Part shown: in pieces, positions 56,069 through 64,000 of the stretch
Numbering within the stretch: the first letter of the stretch is position 1
Layout: every line of letters starts with the position of its first letter
Assembly (NCBI RefSeq): GCF_001278845.1
Contig: NZ_CP012590.1
Location: 1,674,001-1,738,000, forward strand
DNA from: Actinomyces sp. oral taxon 414
Lineage (GTDB): Bacteria > Actinomycetota > Actinomycetes > Actinomycetales > Actinomycetaceae
DNA: 64,000 bases
Direction: 5' to 3'
Translations under genes and position numbers: made by a program
Notes under the pieces: generated by a model
Seen by the model: the letters and a program-made list of their open reading frames with translations, nothing else
Database searches by the model: none
Told to the model about the DNA's origin: nothing

Positions 56069-57016
56069 ATGACTCCGGCATCCCCGACGCCCCGGACCCC
56101 CGAAGGCCCGGCCGGCCCGGCCGGCCCGGGCGGCCCGGGCGGCCCGGACGGCTCGACCGACCCGGGCGCGGGCGCGGGCCCCACCAGGGGCGCGGCCGTC
56201 GCCCTGTCGGGCATCACGCACCGCTACCCCCTGTCCCACGACCTCGACCACGGCTGGGTCCAGTTCGCGCTCCGGCTCGTCTCGCCGGCCGCCCGCGCCC
56301 GCCACGACGCCGAACGGGCCAAGGCCGCGAGCCTGCAGGTCCTCGACGACATCGACCTGCGGGTGCGCCCCGGCGAATTCATCGCCCTGGTGGGCCAGTC
56401 CGGCTGCGGCAAGTCGACGATCCTGCGTCTCCTGGCGGGTCTGGAGGCGCCGAGCCGGGGAGAGATCCTCGTCAATGGCGAGCCGGTCACCGGTCCGGCG
56501 CCCGAGCGGGCCCTCGTCTTCCAGGACGCCACGCTCCTGCCGTGGCGGACCGTGCGGGACAACGTCGCCCTCGGCCCCCAGGCCAGGGGCCGCCTCCAGG
56601 TCGATCGGCGCCGCATCACCGCGGCCCTGGAACTGGTGGGGCTGCGGGACTTCGCCGACGCCTACCCGGCGACCCTGTCGGGCGGCATGGCCCAGCGCGC
56701 CGCCCTGGCCCGCGCCCTGGTCAACCGGCCCCGGCTCCTCCTCCTGGACGAACCCTTCGGCAAGCTCGACGCCCTGACCCGCCTCACCCTTCAGGACGAG
56801 ATCCGGCGCCTGTGGCTGTCCCAGGGCTTCACCGCCGTCCTGGTCACCCACGACGTCGACGAGGCGCTGCGCCTGTCGGGCCGCGTCGTCGTGCTCTCCG
56901 AGCGCCCCGCCCGCGTCGTGGAGGACATCGCCGTGCCCGACGGCGTCGGCGCCGACGAAGCCGGAGAGGCCTTCCAGGCGCTGCGCCGCCGGATCCTGGG
57001 GCTGCTGGGGCGGTGA
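56069..57016 (+). CDS. ABC importer ATPase (SsuB/TauB-like)
   Basis: A 315-residue protein. A 40-residue Gly/Pro-rich lead is unusual for the family. Then come Walker A VGQSGCGKSTILRLLAGLE, Q-loop FQDATLLPWRTVRDNV (the LPW motif is typical of sulfonate/nitrate ATPases), signature LSGGMAQRAALARAL, Walker B LLLLDEPFGKLD and H-loop VTHDVDEAL. An insertion of ~25 residues (SHDLDHGWVQFALRLVSPAA) sits between strands 1 and 2. A GTG at 56060 overlapping the permease stop is an alternative start. The three genes form one operon. Confidence 0.9.
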   Translation: MTPASPTPRTPEGPAGPAGPGGPGGPDGSTDPGAGAGPTRGAAVALSGITHRYPLSHDLDHGWVQFALRLVSPAARARHDAERAKAASLQVLDDIDLRVRPGEFIALVGQSGCGKSTILRLLAGLEAPSRGEILVNGEPVTGPAPERALVFQDATLLPWRTVRDNVALGPQARGRLQVDRRRITAALELVGLRDFADAYPATLSGGMAQRAALARALVNRPRLLLLDEPFGKLDALTRLTLQDEIRRLWLSQGFTAVLVTHDVDEALRLSGRVVVLSERPARVVEDIAVPDGVGADEAGEAFQALRRRILGLLGR

Positions 57017-57032
57017 AGGCCGGTGAGACCGG

Positions 57033-57569
57033 TCAGTCCCCGGAGTCGGAGGCCGGATTCGACATCCCGAGCCGATTGCGCACATCGGCCATGGCCGAGC
57101 CGATGGTCGAGATGGCGCAGGAGAGATGCAGGTCGAGCTGATCGTCGGTGACGCCGTGCTCGTAGTCGACGGCGACCGCACCGCCCACGGAGAAGGTCAG
57201 GCCGGCGTCCTCGTTGTCCCGCCAGAAGCACGTGGGCCACAGGTGCCCGCGGTGCCACTCCTCCAGGGCGTAGCGGACCTCGTCCAAGCGCCCCATCGGC
57301 AGGTCCTCGGACATGTATCCGAGCACATTGAGCATCTCGTCGTCTTCGCCGCGCAGCATGAACGTAATGATGTCATCGTCCCAGCGGCCAGTGATATCGC
57401 CGTCGTCGTCAATGCGGTAGTGCCAGCCGTGCCGGTCCAGTGCGGCCTCGACTCGCTGCCGCGAGAGCGGGGCGACCCGGGCGCGCGGCGGTTCCGGAGG
57501 GGCGGCCGGCGGCGGCGTCTCGTCCGACGCGGGGTCGAACCCCTTGCCCTTGCGGGAGAACCAGGACAT
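57033..57569 (-). CDS. YbjN-like domain protein, paralogue 2
   Basis: A 178-residue protein. After a Pro-rich lead, LSRQRVEAALDRHGWHYRID introduces a YbjN-type alpha/beta domain with DDDGDITGRWDDDIITFML and the conserved VDYEHGVTDDQLDLHLSCAI. The family has a type-III-chaperone-like fold and no defined enzymatic role. It is 14 bp behind a paralogue that shares the VDYEHGVTDDQL motif. GAGAGGAG lies upstream of the ATG. It converges on the importer ATPase. Confidence 0.8.
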   Translation of the reverse strand: MSWFSRKGKGFDPASDETPPPAAPPEPPRARVAPLSRQRVEAALDRHGWHYRIDDDGDITGRWDDDIITFMLRGEDDEMLNVLGYMSEDLPMGRLDEVRYALEEWHRGHLWPTCFWRDNEDAGLTFSVGGAVAVDYEHGVTDDQLDLHLSCAISTIGSAMADVRNRLGMSNPASDSGD

Positions 57570-57583
57570 GGTGAGTGCTCCTC

Positions 57584-58072
57584 TCAGCGACCCAGGGCCT
57601 CGTCGAGCCTGCTGAACAGACCCGTCGCCGAGGCGATGGCGCTATAGACGTGCAGGGCGAGTTGGTCGTCGGTGACGCCGTGCTCGTAGTCGACGGCGCG
57701 CTCGGCGTAGATGCGGATATCGCCGTCGTCGTCGATGCGGTAGTGGGCCATGGGCCAGGGGCGGCGCCGGTGCGAGTCCTCCAGGACCTCGCGGACCACG
57801 CCGAGGCGGCTCGTGTCCACGGTGCCGGGGTACTTGGCGTGGATCCAGAAGATCTCCTTCATCTCGCCGTGGAAGAAGAAGTAGAAGGTGGCATCGTCCC
57901 AGATGCCGCCGAGGTCCCCCTCGGAGTCGATGAAGTAGCGCCAGCCCCGCTCCTTGAACAAGGCGATGACCCGCTCCCGCGTGAGCGGTGTGGGCACCGC
58001 CGGGTCGGCGGGGACGGATGCTGCCGGGCCGGACTCGGGGTTCGGATCGGGCTGGCGTAGAATCAGGCCCAT
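57584..58072 (-). CDS. YbjN-like domain protein, paralogue 1
   Basis: A 162-residue protein, MGLILRQPDPNPE at the start. LTRERVIALFKERGWRYFID, DSEGDLGGIWDDATFYFFFHG and AVDYEHGVTDDQLALHVYSAI parallel the next gene, so it is a tandem duplicate. I chose ATG 58072. A frame to 58135 would overlap the likely -10 (TACAAT at 58134-58139, minus strand). A small ORF from 58125 to 58063 ends across this start and may couple translation. Confidence 0.78.
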   Translation of the reverse strand: MGLILRQPDPNPESGPAASVPADPAVPTPLTRERVIALFKERGWRYFIDSEGDLGGIWDDATFYFFFHGEMKEIFWIHAKYPGTVDTSRLGVVREVLEDSHRRRPWPMAHYRIDDDGDIRIYAERAVDYEHGVTDDQLALHVYSAIASATGLFSRLDEALGR

Positions 58073-58133
58073 GGCGGGACCGCCTTTCGCTCGAAGAACG
58101 GACGGGACGCGGCGACGCGAACCATGAGAATCC

Positions 58134-58139
58134 ATTGTA
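58134..58139 (-). promoter_or_regulatory. -10 element of the YbjN pair
   Basis: TACAAT on the minus strand, close to consensus. Transcription would begin near 58127, two bases before an ATG (58125) opening a 20-codon ORF that ends across the YbjN start. The rest of 58140-58661 holds no gene. It includes a 10-bp repeat TTCGCCCG(A/G) (three copies near 58244-58275) and a GC hairpin (58287-58330). Confidence 0.45.
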
Positions 58140-58661
58140 GAGAACCTCCGGGCCTTCCGCGGACCACCGATGCCCGTCCGGGCCCTCCCGCCCGGATCGG
58201 GCGCCGGGTTCCCAGTGCTCTTCCCGCCCTCGTCCGCCGTGCGGGTTCGCCCGAGTTCGCCCGGATTCGCCCGGACGGCGGGCGGCGCCTCGGGGGCGGT
58301 GCGGCCGCGGCCGCGGTCTGCCGCCGAGGCCGGAGCGGCCCGCCGCTGAGGCCAGAGTCACGTGTGACCTGGTGCGCCGGCGGGCCGCGGGCCTCGCGGG
58401 ACCCAACCGGCGCCCGTATCCTCTGGGGCAGGAGCGATCCGCATTGTGAACCCCGTTCGGGACCGTGACCCGGCCCTGCCCCGCAAGACCGGCCGGTACC
58501 CGTGAGTCTGTGCGTGAAGCCCGTCAGTCGCCGTCGTCCCGAGGGGCGAGTGCGGCGCAGGGCGAGTGTGGTGGGTGCGATGCGGCAAGAGCGGCGGCAG
58601 ACCTGCCTCCCCCACACTCCGCAACAGGTCCCCACCGGGACCGGATACGGGAAGATCACCG

Positions 58662-61325
58662 ATGAGCAACGACACCGGGGCCACTGCGCCCTCCGAGCAG
58701 TCCGCCGACGGCCCGCTGAGTCTCGACGACCTCTTCAAGGCCGAGCTGGCCTCCGGACAGGCGGCCGACTCCGACCGGCCGACTGACTCTGACTCCGACC
58801 AGCCGGCCGCCTCCGACCAGGCGGCCGACCACCCCGACTCCCCCGAGGACCTGGCCTCCCCGCACCGCGTCGAGCCCGGCTCCCCGGTCTCCGCGACCTC
58901 CTTCGACACGCCCGCCTCCTCCGACTCCCCCGAGGACCCCGAGGGGATCGAGCACGAGGACGAGGCCGACGACGTCGACCTGGCCCTGGACGAGAGGGAC
59001 CCGGAGGCCGAGGACCCGGAGGCCGACGACGGCGCCGACGACCCCGAGATCGACGAGGAGGACGTCGACGGCCACGCGCCCTTCGCCGACACCGGCGACG
59101 AGGAGGCCGACGGCGCCGAGCCGGACGCCAAGGCCCCCGAGGAGATCTCCTTCGCCGACCTCGGCCTGCCCGACGACCTGCTCAAGGCCGTCACCGACAT
59201 GGGCTACGTGACGCCCACCGCCATCCAGCGCGAGGCCATCCCGGTCCTGCTGGCCGGGCGCGACGTCGTCGGCGTCGCCCAGACCGGCACCGGCAAGACC
59301 GCCGCCTTCGGCCTGCCCCTGCTCGACGCCGTCGACGCCCGCGAGCCCGTCGTCCAGGCCCTGGTCCTGGCCCCCACCCGCGAGCTGGCCCTCCAGAGCG
59401 CCGACGCCATCGCCGACATGGCCCACCGCTCGCGCGGCCTGGACGTCGTCGCCGTCTACGGCGGCGCCCCCTACGGCCCGCAGATCGGGGCGCTGCGCGA
59501 CGGCGCCCAGGTCGTCGTCGGCACGCCCGGGCGCATTATCGACCTCATTGACAAGGGCGCCCTGGTCCTGGACGACGTCACCTACTTCGTCCTCGACGAG
59601 GCCGACGAGATGCTGCGCATGGGCTTCGCCGAGGACGTCGAGACCATTGCCGCCTCCCTGCCCGAGGAGCGGCGCACCTCCCTGTTCAGCGCGACCATGC
59701 CGCCGGCCATCCAGCGCGTGGCCCGCCAGCACCTGACCGACCCGGTCCGGATCGAGGTCTCGCCCCAGGCCTCCACGGTCGACACCGTCCACCAGACCTA
59801 CGCCGTCGTCCCCTTCCGCCACAAGATCGGCGCCGTCTCCCGCGTCCTGGCCGTCACCGACGCCGAGGCCGCCCTCGTCTTCGTGCGCACCAAGTCCACG
59901 GCCGAGGACGTCGCCATCGAGCTGGCCGGGCGCGGCATCCAGGCCTCCGCCATCTCCGGCGACGTGCCCCAGCGCGAGCGCGAGCGCCTCGTCGAGCGCC
60001 TGCGCGCCGGCACCCTCGACGTGCTCGTGGCCACTGACGTGGCCGCCCGCGGCCTGGACGTGGACCGCATCGGTCTGGTCGTCAACTTCGACGTGCCCCG
60101 CGAGGCCGAGGCCTACGTCCACCGCATCGGCCGCACCGGCCGCGCCGGCCGCCACGGCGAGGCCGTCACCTTCCTGACTCCCAAGGAGAAGCGCAAGCTC
60201 CGCCAGATCGAGCGCCTGACCGGCACCCGCCTGGAGGAGATCACCCTGCCCTCGCCGGCCGACGTCTCCTTCCACCGCGCCGGCAAGCTGCTGGAGCGGG
60301 CCGCCACCCGCCACGAGCGCGGGCGCCTGGCCATGTACACCGACCTCGTGAACGCCAAGGCCGCCGAGCTGGGCATTGACGAGACCTCCCTGGCCGCCAC
60401 CCTGCTCGCCCTGGCCGTGGGCGACGAGGGGCCGCGCCGCCGCGAGGGCGGCGAGGAGCGCGAGGGACGCGAGGGACGCGAGGAGCGCCCGCGTCCGCGG
60501 GGGCGCCGCGAGGAGAACCTCGACGCCGAGGGCGACTTCGTCTCCGCCTCCTTCGAGGGCGGGCGCGACCGGGAGGACCGCGGCGGGCGCCGTCGGGACC
60601 GCTTCGAGGGCAAGCCCGGCGCATCCCGCGGGGGACGGCGCCACGAGGAGGGCACGGGCACCGTCTACCGGATCGAGGTCGGCCGTCGCGACCACGTCCA
60701 GCCCGGCGCGATCGTGGGGGCCCTGGCCAACGAGGGCGGCATCGCCGGATCCGACATCGGCAGGATCGACATCCTGCAGTCCTTCTCCCTGGTGGAGATC
60801 CACACCCCGCTCAGCCCCGAGCAGCTCAAGACGATGGGCCGGGCGACCTTCAGCGGCCGCGAGCTGCGCATCCGCCTCGACGAGGGCCCCGGCTCCGGCT
60901 GGGACGGCCCGAACGACGCGTCCTCCGGGCGCCGCCTCTTCCGCTCCCACAGCGACCGCGGCGACCGCGGTGGGCGCGAGGGCGATCGCGGTCAGCGCTG
61001 GTCGAACCGCGATGAGCGCCGGGGGGGCTTCCGCGACGGCGATCGCGGCGGCTTCCGCGGTGGGCGCGACGAGCGGCGCGGCGGCGCCCGCGGGGGCTTC
61101 GGACGCGACGAGCGCGGCGACCGCGGTGGGCGCGAGGGCGATCGCGGTCAGCGCTGGTCGAACCGCGATGAGCGCCGGGGGGGCTTCCGCGACGGCGATC
61201 GCGGCGGCTTCCGCGGTGGGCGCGACGAGCGGCGCGGCGGCGCCCGCGGGGGCTTCGGACGCGACGAGCGCGGCGACCGCGGCGACCGCGGCGGCTTCCG
61301 CGGTGGGCGCAAGGACCGCTGGTGA
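58662..61325 (+). CDS. deaD: DEAD-box ATP-dependent RNA helicase (DeaD/CsdA-like)
   Basis: An 887-residue protein. The first ~165 residues are acidic and disordered (Asp/Glu/Ser/Pro). The helicase core has the Q motif FADLGLPDDLLKAV, AQTGTGKTAAFGLPLL, PTRELALQ, VLDEADEML, SATMPP and HRIGRTGRAGR. A DbpA-type RNA-binding domain (TVYRIEVGRRDHVQPGAIVGAL) and an RGG/GDR-rich tail follow. The tail contains an almost exact 52-residue tandem duplication (156 bp, starting about 60961 and 61117). It is likely involved in ribosome assembly and cold adaptation. GGGAAGA precedes the ATG. Confidence 0.94.
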   Translation: MSNDTGATAPSEQSADGPLSLDDLFKAELASGQAADSDRPTDSDSDQPAASDQAADHPDSPEDLASPHRVEPGSPVSATSFDTPASSDSPEDPEGIEHEDEADDVDLALDERDPEAEDPEADDGADDPEIDEEDVDGHAPFADTGDEEADGAEPDAKAPEEISFADLGLPDDLLKAVTDMGYVTPTAIQREAIPVLLAGRDVVGVAQTGTGKTAAFGLPLLDAVDAREPVVQALVLAPTRELALQSADAIADMAHRSRGLDVVAVYGGAPYGPQIGALRDGAQVVVGTPGRIIDLIDKGALVLDDVTYFVLDEADEMLRMGFAEDVETIAASLPEERRTSLFSATMPPAIQRVARQHLTDPVRIEVSPQASTVDTVHQTYAVVPFRHKIGAVSRVLAVTDAEAALVFVRTKSTAEDVAIELAGRGIQASAISGDVPQRERERLVERLRAGTLDVLVATDVAARGLDVDRIGLVVNFDVPREAEAYVHRIGRTGRAGRHGEAVTFLTPKEKRKLRQIERLTGTRLEEITLPSPADVSFHRAGKLLERAATRHERGRLAMYTDLVNAKAAELGIDETSLAATLLALAVGDEGPRRREGGEEREGREGREERPRPRGRREENLDAEGDFVSASFEGGRDREDRGGRRRDRFEGKPGASRGGRRHEEGTGTVYRIEVGRRDHVQPGAIVGALANEGGIAGSDIGRIDILQSFSLVEIHTPLSPEQLKTMGRATFSGRELRIRLDEGPGSGWDGPNDASSGRRLFRSHSDRGDRGGREGDRGQRWSNRDERRGGFRDGDRGGFRGGRDERRGGARGGFGRDERGDRGGREGDRGQRWSNRDERRGGFRDGDRGGFRGGRDERRGGARGGFGRDERGDRGDRGGFRGGRKDRW

Positions 61326-61329
61326 GGCT

Positions 61330-61366
61330 CCGGGCCCGGCACCGAACCCAGCGGTGCCGGGCCCGG
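61330..61366 (+). terminator. Strong GC hairpin after the helicase gene
   Basis: Perfect 15-bp stem CCGGGCCCGGCACCG / CGGTGCCGGGCCCGG (61330-61344 with 61352-61366), 7-nt loop, 5 bp after the stop. No U run. In high-GC actinobacteria such hairpins often act as terminators. Confidence 0.65.
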
Positions 61367-61499
61367 CCCGTATCGGCGCCCCATCCGACGGCCCGGCCGG
61401 GGGCGCCGTCGGGTGAAATGGAATAGTCGGACTCCTCGCGCGGTTACCAGCGTTGATAACAGGTTCCGATGACGCCGAGCCCGGCGGAAAGAGGCGCAC

Positions 61500-63119
61500 G
61501 TGGTCCCAGCCGTCTACCTGCTAGTCGTTGTCGTCCTAGGATTCACCGCCACCCTCCTGCACCTGCCCCCTCTCATCGGCTTCCTCGCCGCCGGCTTCCT
61601 GCTCGGATCCTCCCCCCTGCCCAACCTCGAATTCGTCGACGTCCTGGGCGACCTGGGCGTGGCCGTCCTCCTGTTCACCATCGGCCTCAAGCTCGACCCG
61701 CGCATCCTGACCCGCCGGGAGGTCTCGGGCACCGCCGTGGTGGCCATGGTCGTGCTCACGGGGCTGGGCAGCGCCCTGATCGGCGGGCTGCTGCTCCTGG
61801 GCCTGCGGGTCGACGCCGTCACGCCGACGGGCGTGCTCATCCTCGGCTTCGCCCTGTCCTTCTCCTCCACCGTCGTCGTCGTCAAGCTCCTGGAGGAGCG
61901 CGGCGACACCGGCTCCCTCTACGGGCGCATCGCCATCGGGGTCCTCGTCGTCCAGGACATCGCCGCGGTGCTGTACATGACCATCGCCTCCGGGCACGTC
62001 CCCAGCCCCTGGGCGCCGGCGCTCGTGGCCCTGTGGCCCGCCTCCAGGCTGCTCGGCAAGATCCTCAACCGCATCGACCACGGCGAGATGCGCACCCTGT
62101 TCGGCATGTCCATGGCGCTGCTGCCCGGCTACCTCCTGTTCAGCCTGCTCGGCGTCGACGGCGACCTCGGCGCCCTCATCATGGGCGCCCTCTTCGCCTC
62201 CCACCCCGCCGCCAAGGAGCTGTCCCACTCCCTGTTCACCATCAAGGAGCTCCTGCTCGTCGGCTTCTTCCTGGCCATCGGGCTCGACGGCATCCCCGGC
62301 GCCGGCTCCTTCGCGCTGGCCGCCCTCCTCCTCGTCCTGCTGCCCGTGCGCGCCGCCGTCTACACCATCACGGTGCGGATCTTCCGCACGCGCCGGCGCA
62401 CCTCCGCCATGACGGGTCTGGCCATGACGGCCTACTCCGAGTTCGCGCTCATCGTCGTGGCCGCCGCCGTCGAGCACGGCGCGCTGGGGCGCGAGTGGAG
62501 GGCGGCGATCAGTCTCGCCCTGGCCCTGTCCTTCATCGTCTCGGCGATCGTCAACCGGCATCCCGCAGCGCTCATCCGCTGGGCCGCCGGCCTCATTCCG
62601 CTGCGCCCCTCCCCCGCCCTTCACCCGGACGAGCAGCCCTTCGACATCGCCGGCGTGCGCACCGTCGTCTTCGGAATGGGGCGCGTGGGCCGCGCCACCT
62701 ACAACCGCCTGTACGCCGACGGCGAGACCGGAGTCCTGGGGATCGACAGCGACGCCTCCAAGGTCGAGGCCCTCGCCAAGCGGGGATTCAACATCCTCGA
62801 GGCCGACGCCACCGACCAGGAGTTCTGGGACCGCCTCGACGCCGTCCACGCCACCAAGGCCGTGCTGGCCATGTCCGAGCCGGGGGCCAACGTCCGCATC
62901 CTGGAGTGGCTCAACCGCTCCGACTTCGAGGGCCGGGTCATCGCCGTGGCCACCTACGACGACGAGGCCGACATCCTGCGCCGAGCCGGCGTGGACGCCG
63001 TCATCAACCTGTACGACGGGCTCGGCGACGCCCTCGCCCAGGCCGTCGAGAAGCTGCCGGAGACGACACCGTCCGAAGAGCTGCCCGCGGCCCCGCGGGC
63101 CGACGCACCGGCGGGCTGA
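61500..63119 (+). CDS. KefB/CPA2-type cation:proton antiporter with TrkA-N domain
   Basis: A 539-residue protein. About 12 hydrophobic helices span residues 1-380, with GFLAAGFLLGSSPLPNL, GVAVLLFTIGLKLDPR and LGFALSFSSTVVVVKLLEERG followed by VLVVQDIAAVL, the CPA2 signatures. The C-terminal TrkA-N domain (~385-510) reads VVFGMGRVGRATYNRLYA and VLGIDSDASKVEALAKRGFN, an NAD(H)-binding regulatory unit. It is probably a K+ or Na+/H+ antiporter gated by nucleotide. The GTG start has AAAGAGG 7 nt upstream. The C-terminus is Ala/Pro-rich. Confidence 0.9.
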   Translation: MVPAVYLLVVVVLGFTATLLHLPPLIGFLAAGFLLGSSPLPNLEFVDVLGDLGVAVLLFTIGLKLDPRILTRREVSGTAVVAMVVLTGLGSALIGGLLLLGLRVDAVTPTGVLILGFALSFSSTVVVVKLLEERGDTGSLYGRIAIGVLVVQDIAAVLYMTIASGHVPSPWAPALVALWPASRLLGKILNRIDHGEMRTLFGMSMALLPGYLLFSLLGVDGDLGALIMGALFASHPAAKELSHSLFTIKELLLVGFFLAIGLDGIPGAGSFALAALLLVLLPVRAAVYTITVRIFRTRRRTSAMTGLAMTAYSEFALIVVAAAVEHGALGREWRAAISLALALSFIVSAIVNRHPAALIRWAAGLIPLRPSPALHPDEQPFDIAGVRTVVFGMGRVGRATYNRLYADGETGVLGIDSDASKVEALAKRGFNILEADATDQEFWDRLDAVHATKAVLAMSEPGANVRILEWLNRSDFEGRVIAVATYDDEADILRRAGVDAVINLYDGLGDALAQAVEKLPETTPSEELPAAPRADAPAG

Positions 63120-63212
63120 CATGTACGAAGGCAGTGCCGGGATCGTATGGGAGCCAAGACTACCCGATCCGCGGCCATAACCCACCGGTGACTCAATGAA
63201 GCTTATTCAGGG

Positions 63213-64000
63213 AAGGTTATTCTGGGGGCGTCTGGGGATATTCCCCGAGTTCGGTATGGTGATGGCCCGCTCCCGTGGGGTGTCATGGGTGTAGAAGAAA
63301 CGCCCACCATGATCCCGGAAGGGGTGGGTCATCATTATGGAGTGCACCACGGGCCACTGATGACGAGTTCGACGGGCTGCTCGCCCGGCTGCGCCAGGAG
63401 GGGGTCGAGGAGTGTCCGCCGGTCCTGGGTCTGTCCGGGTCGCTGCGGGCGGCTTTGATGTACATGCGCCAGAACATTGTGCAGGCGGTGATCGGCGAGC
63501 GGCTGGGCGTGTCCCAGCCCACTGTTTCACGGGCCATCAAGGCGATCACGGCGGCGATCTCCCGGACTCTGGCGGTCCTTCTGCTCACGGCCGAGGAGGT
63601 GCCCGAGGACTGCGGCTGTCGTGGTGGACGGCACCCTCATCCCCTGCCTGGACTGGCGCGACCGCCGCGATCTGTGGTCGGTCAAGCACAGACGCGCGGG
63701 CATGAACGACCCGGATCCTGGTCCGGCTCGAAGGAGGATTCGTGTGGGCCTCCGATCCCTATCCGGGGTCCATGCACGACGTGGCCGCCCCAGGCGCCTT
63801 CCGGACTGCTGGAGGGAATGGACCCCTCCGGGTGGATCGGCGACAAGGGCTATGTGGGAAGAGGGATGATCACGCCTCATAAGAAGCCCCCCAACGGCGA
63901 ACTGAGCGAGGCGGCCAAGGAGGAGAACAAGAGCGTCAACAGGATCCGCCAGGTGGTCGAGCGCACCATCGCCCACATCAAGTCCTGGAGAATCCACCCG
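63213..64000 (+). mobile_element. IS5-type insertion sequence, decayed, cut by the window edge
   Basis: Starts with AAGGTTATTCTGGGGGCGTC and continues through the same 5' region as the 10943 remnant into a transposase that reaches the right edge. Longer and better preserved than the other copy; its right end is outside the window. Confidence 0.75.
63337..64000 (+). pseudogene. IS5-type transposase with multiple frameshifts
   Basis: The original ATG (MECTTGH) meets a stop after seven codons because of a 2-nt loss relative to the 11062 copy. The HTH region then reads NIVQAVIGERLGVSQPTVSRA. A shift near 63615 leads to VVDGTLIPCLDWRDRRDLWS (first catalytic Asp), another near 63715 to FVWASDPYPGSMHDVA, and another near 63810 to GLLEGMDPSGWIGDKGYVGR and RQVVERTIAHIKSWR (catalytic Glu region). 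All catalytic regions survive but in different frames. Confidence 0.85.

Noticed and set aside
58287..58330. Cold-shock-type regulatory RNA upstream of the helicase
   Set aside because: Only one GC hairpin and short repeats are visible, 330 bp from the gene. Nothing matches a known element, so it was left as gene-free DNA.

Overview
The window is high-GC actinobacterial DNA (roughly 70% or more G+C). It most resembles the family Actinomycetaceae, probably Actinomyces or a near relative. This is inferred from gene content and order (pyrR-pyrB-pyrC-carA-carB-pyrF; efp-nusB; aroE-aroC-aroK/B downstream of alaS-ruvX-mltG; rpsD and rarA nearby), from the fused shikimate kinase/3-dehydroquinate synthase, and from codon use. 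No rRNA, tRNA or CRISPR array was seen.

Layout. 1-7904 (minus): pyrimidine operon pyrR-B-C-carA-carB-pyrF, with pyrF cut by the window edge and a PyrR-type RNA hairpin just before pyrR. 7943-11576: accessory block between pyrR and nusB, with a membrane protein, an atypical SDR, several repeat/hairpin families and a dead IS5-type transposase. 11577-24016 (minus): nusB, efp, a PaiB-like protein, a shikimate-kinase-like pseudo-enzyme, aroK-aroB fusion, aroC, aroE, mltG, ruvX, alaS, rpsD. 24217-26435 (minus): TauE/SafE permease and rarA. 26590-29847 (plus): MMPL-type transporter with a long DWS-rich tail. 29877-31577: stem-loop repeat and a decayed IS481-type element. 32023-33615: CPBP protein and TetR regulator diverging from a perfect 42-bp palindrome. 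33717-35912 (minus): AlbA_2/ATPase regulator preceded by a probable leaderless uORF, a broken vapC and a Phd/VapB-type antitoxin. 36301-41189: YciO-like protein, membrane protein, and a polyol locus (AraC regulator, xylitol/sorbitol-type dehydrogenase, RbtT/CsbX-like MFS). 41335-46013: DUF4232-like protein and a heterodimeric ABC exporter. 46014-47740: 1.7 kb packed with repeats. 47741-53100 (minus): aspS and two cell-surface proteins. 53548-57016 (plus): a Cys-rich leader ORF followed by an SsuA/NMT1-type ABC importer. 57033-58072 (minus): two YbjN-like paralogues. 58662-63119 (plus): DEAD-box helicase and a KefB-like antiporter. 63213-64000: a second decayed IS5-type element.

Themes. Housekeeping operons are tightly packed with 1-4 bp stop/start overlaps. 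At least nine accessory or regulatory genes show a -10 hexamer (TAnnnT) 6-7 nt before ATG/GTG, i.e. apparent leaderless transcripts. The accessory gaps carry several dispersed structured repeat families: a 20-nt-period GAGCTSAGCTC array (three loci), a long stem-loop whose 76-nt core lies in opposite orientations in its two copies, and several long near-perfect hairpins. These repeats, the Cys-rich leader ORF and the TetR palindrome containing both start codons are the most unusual observations.
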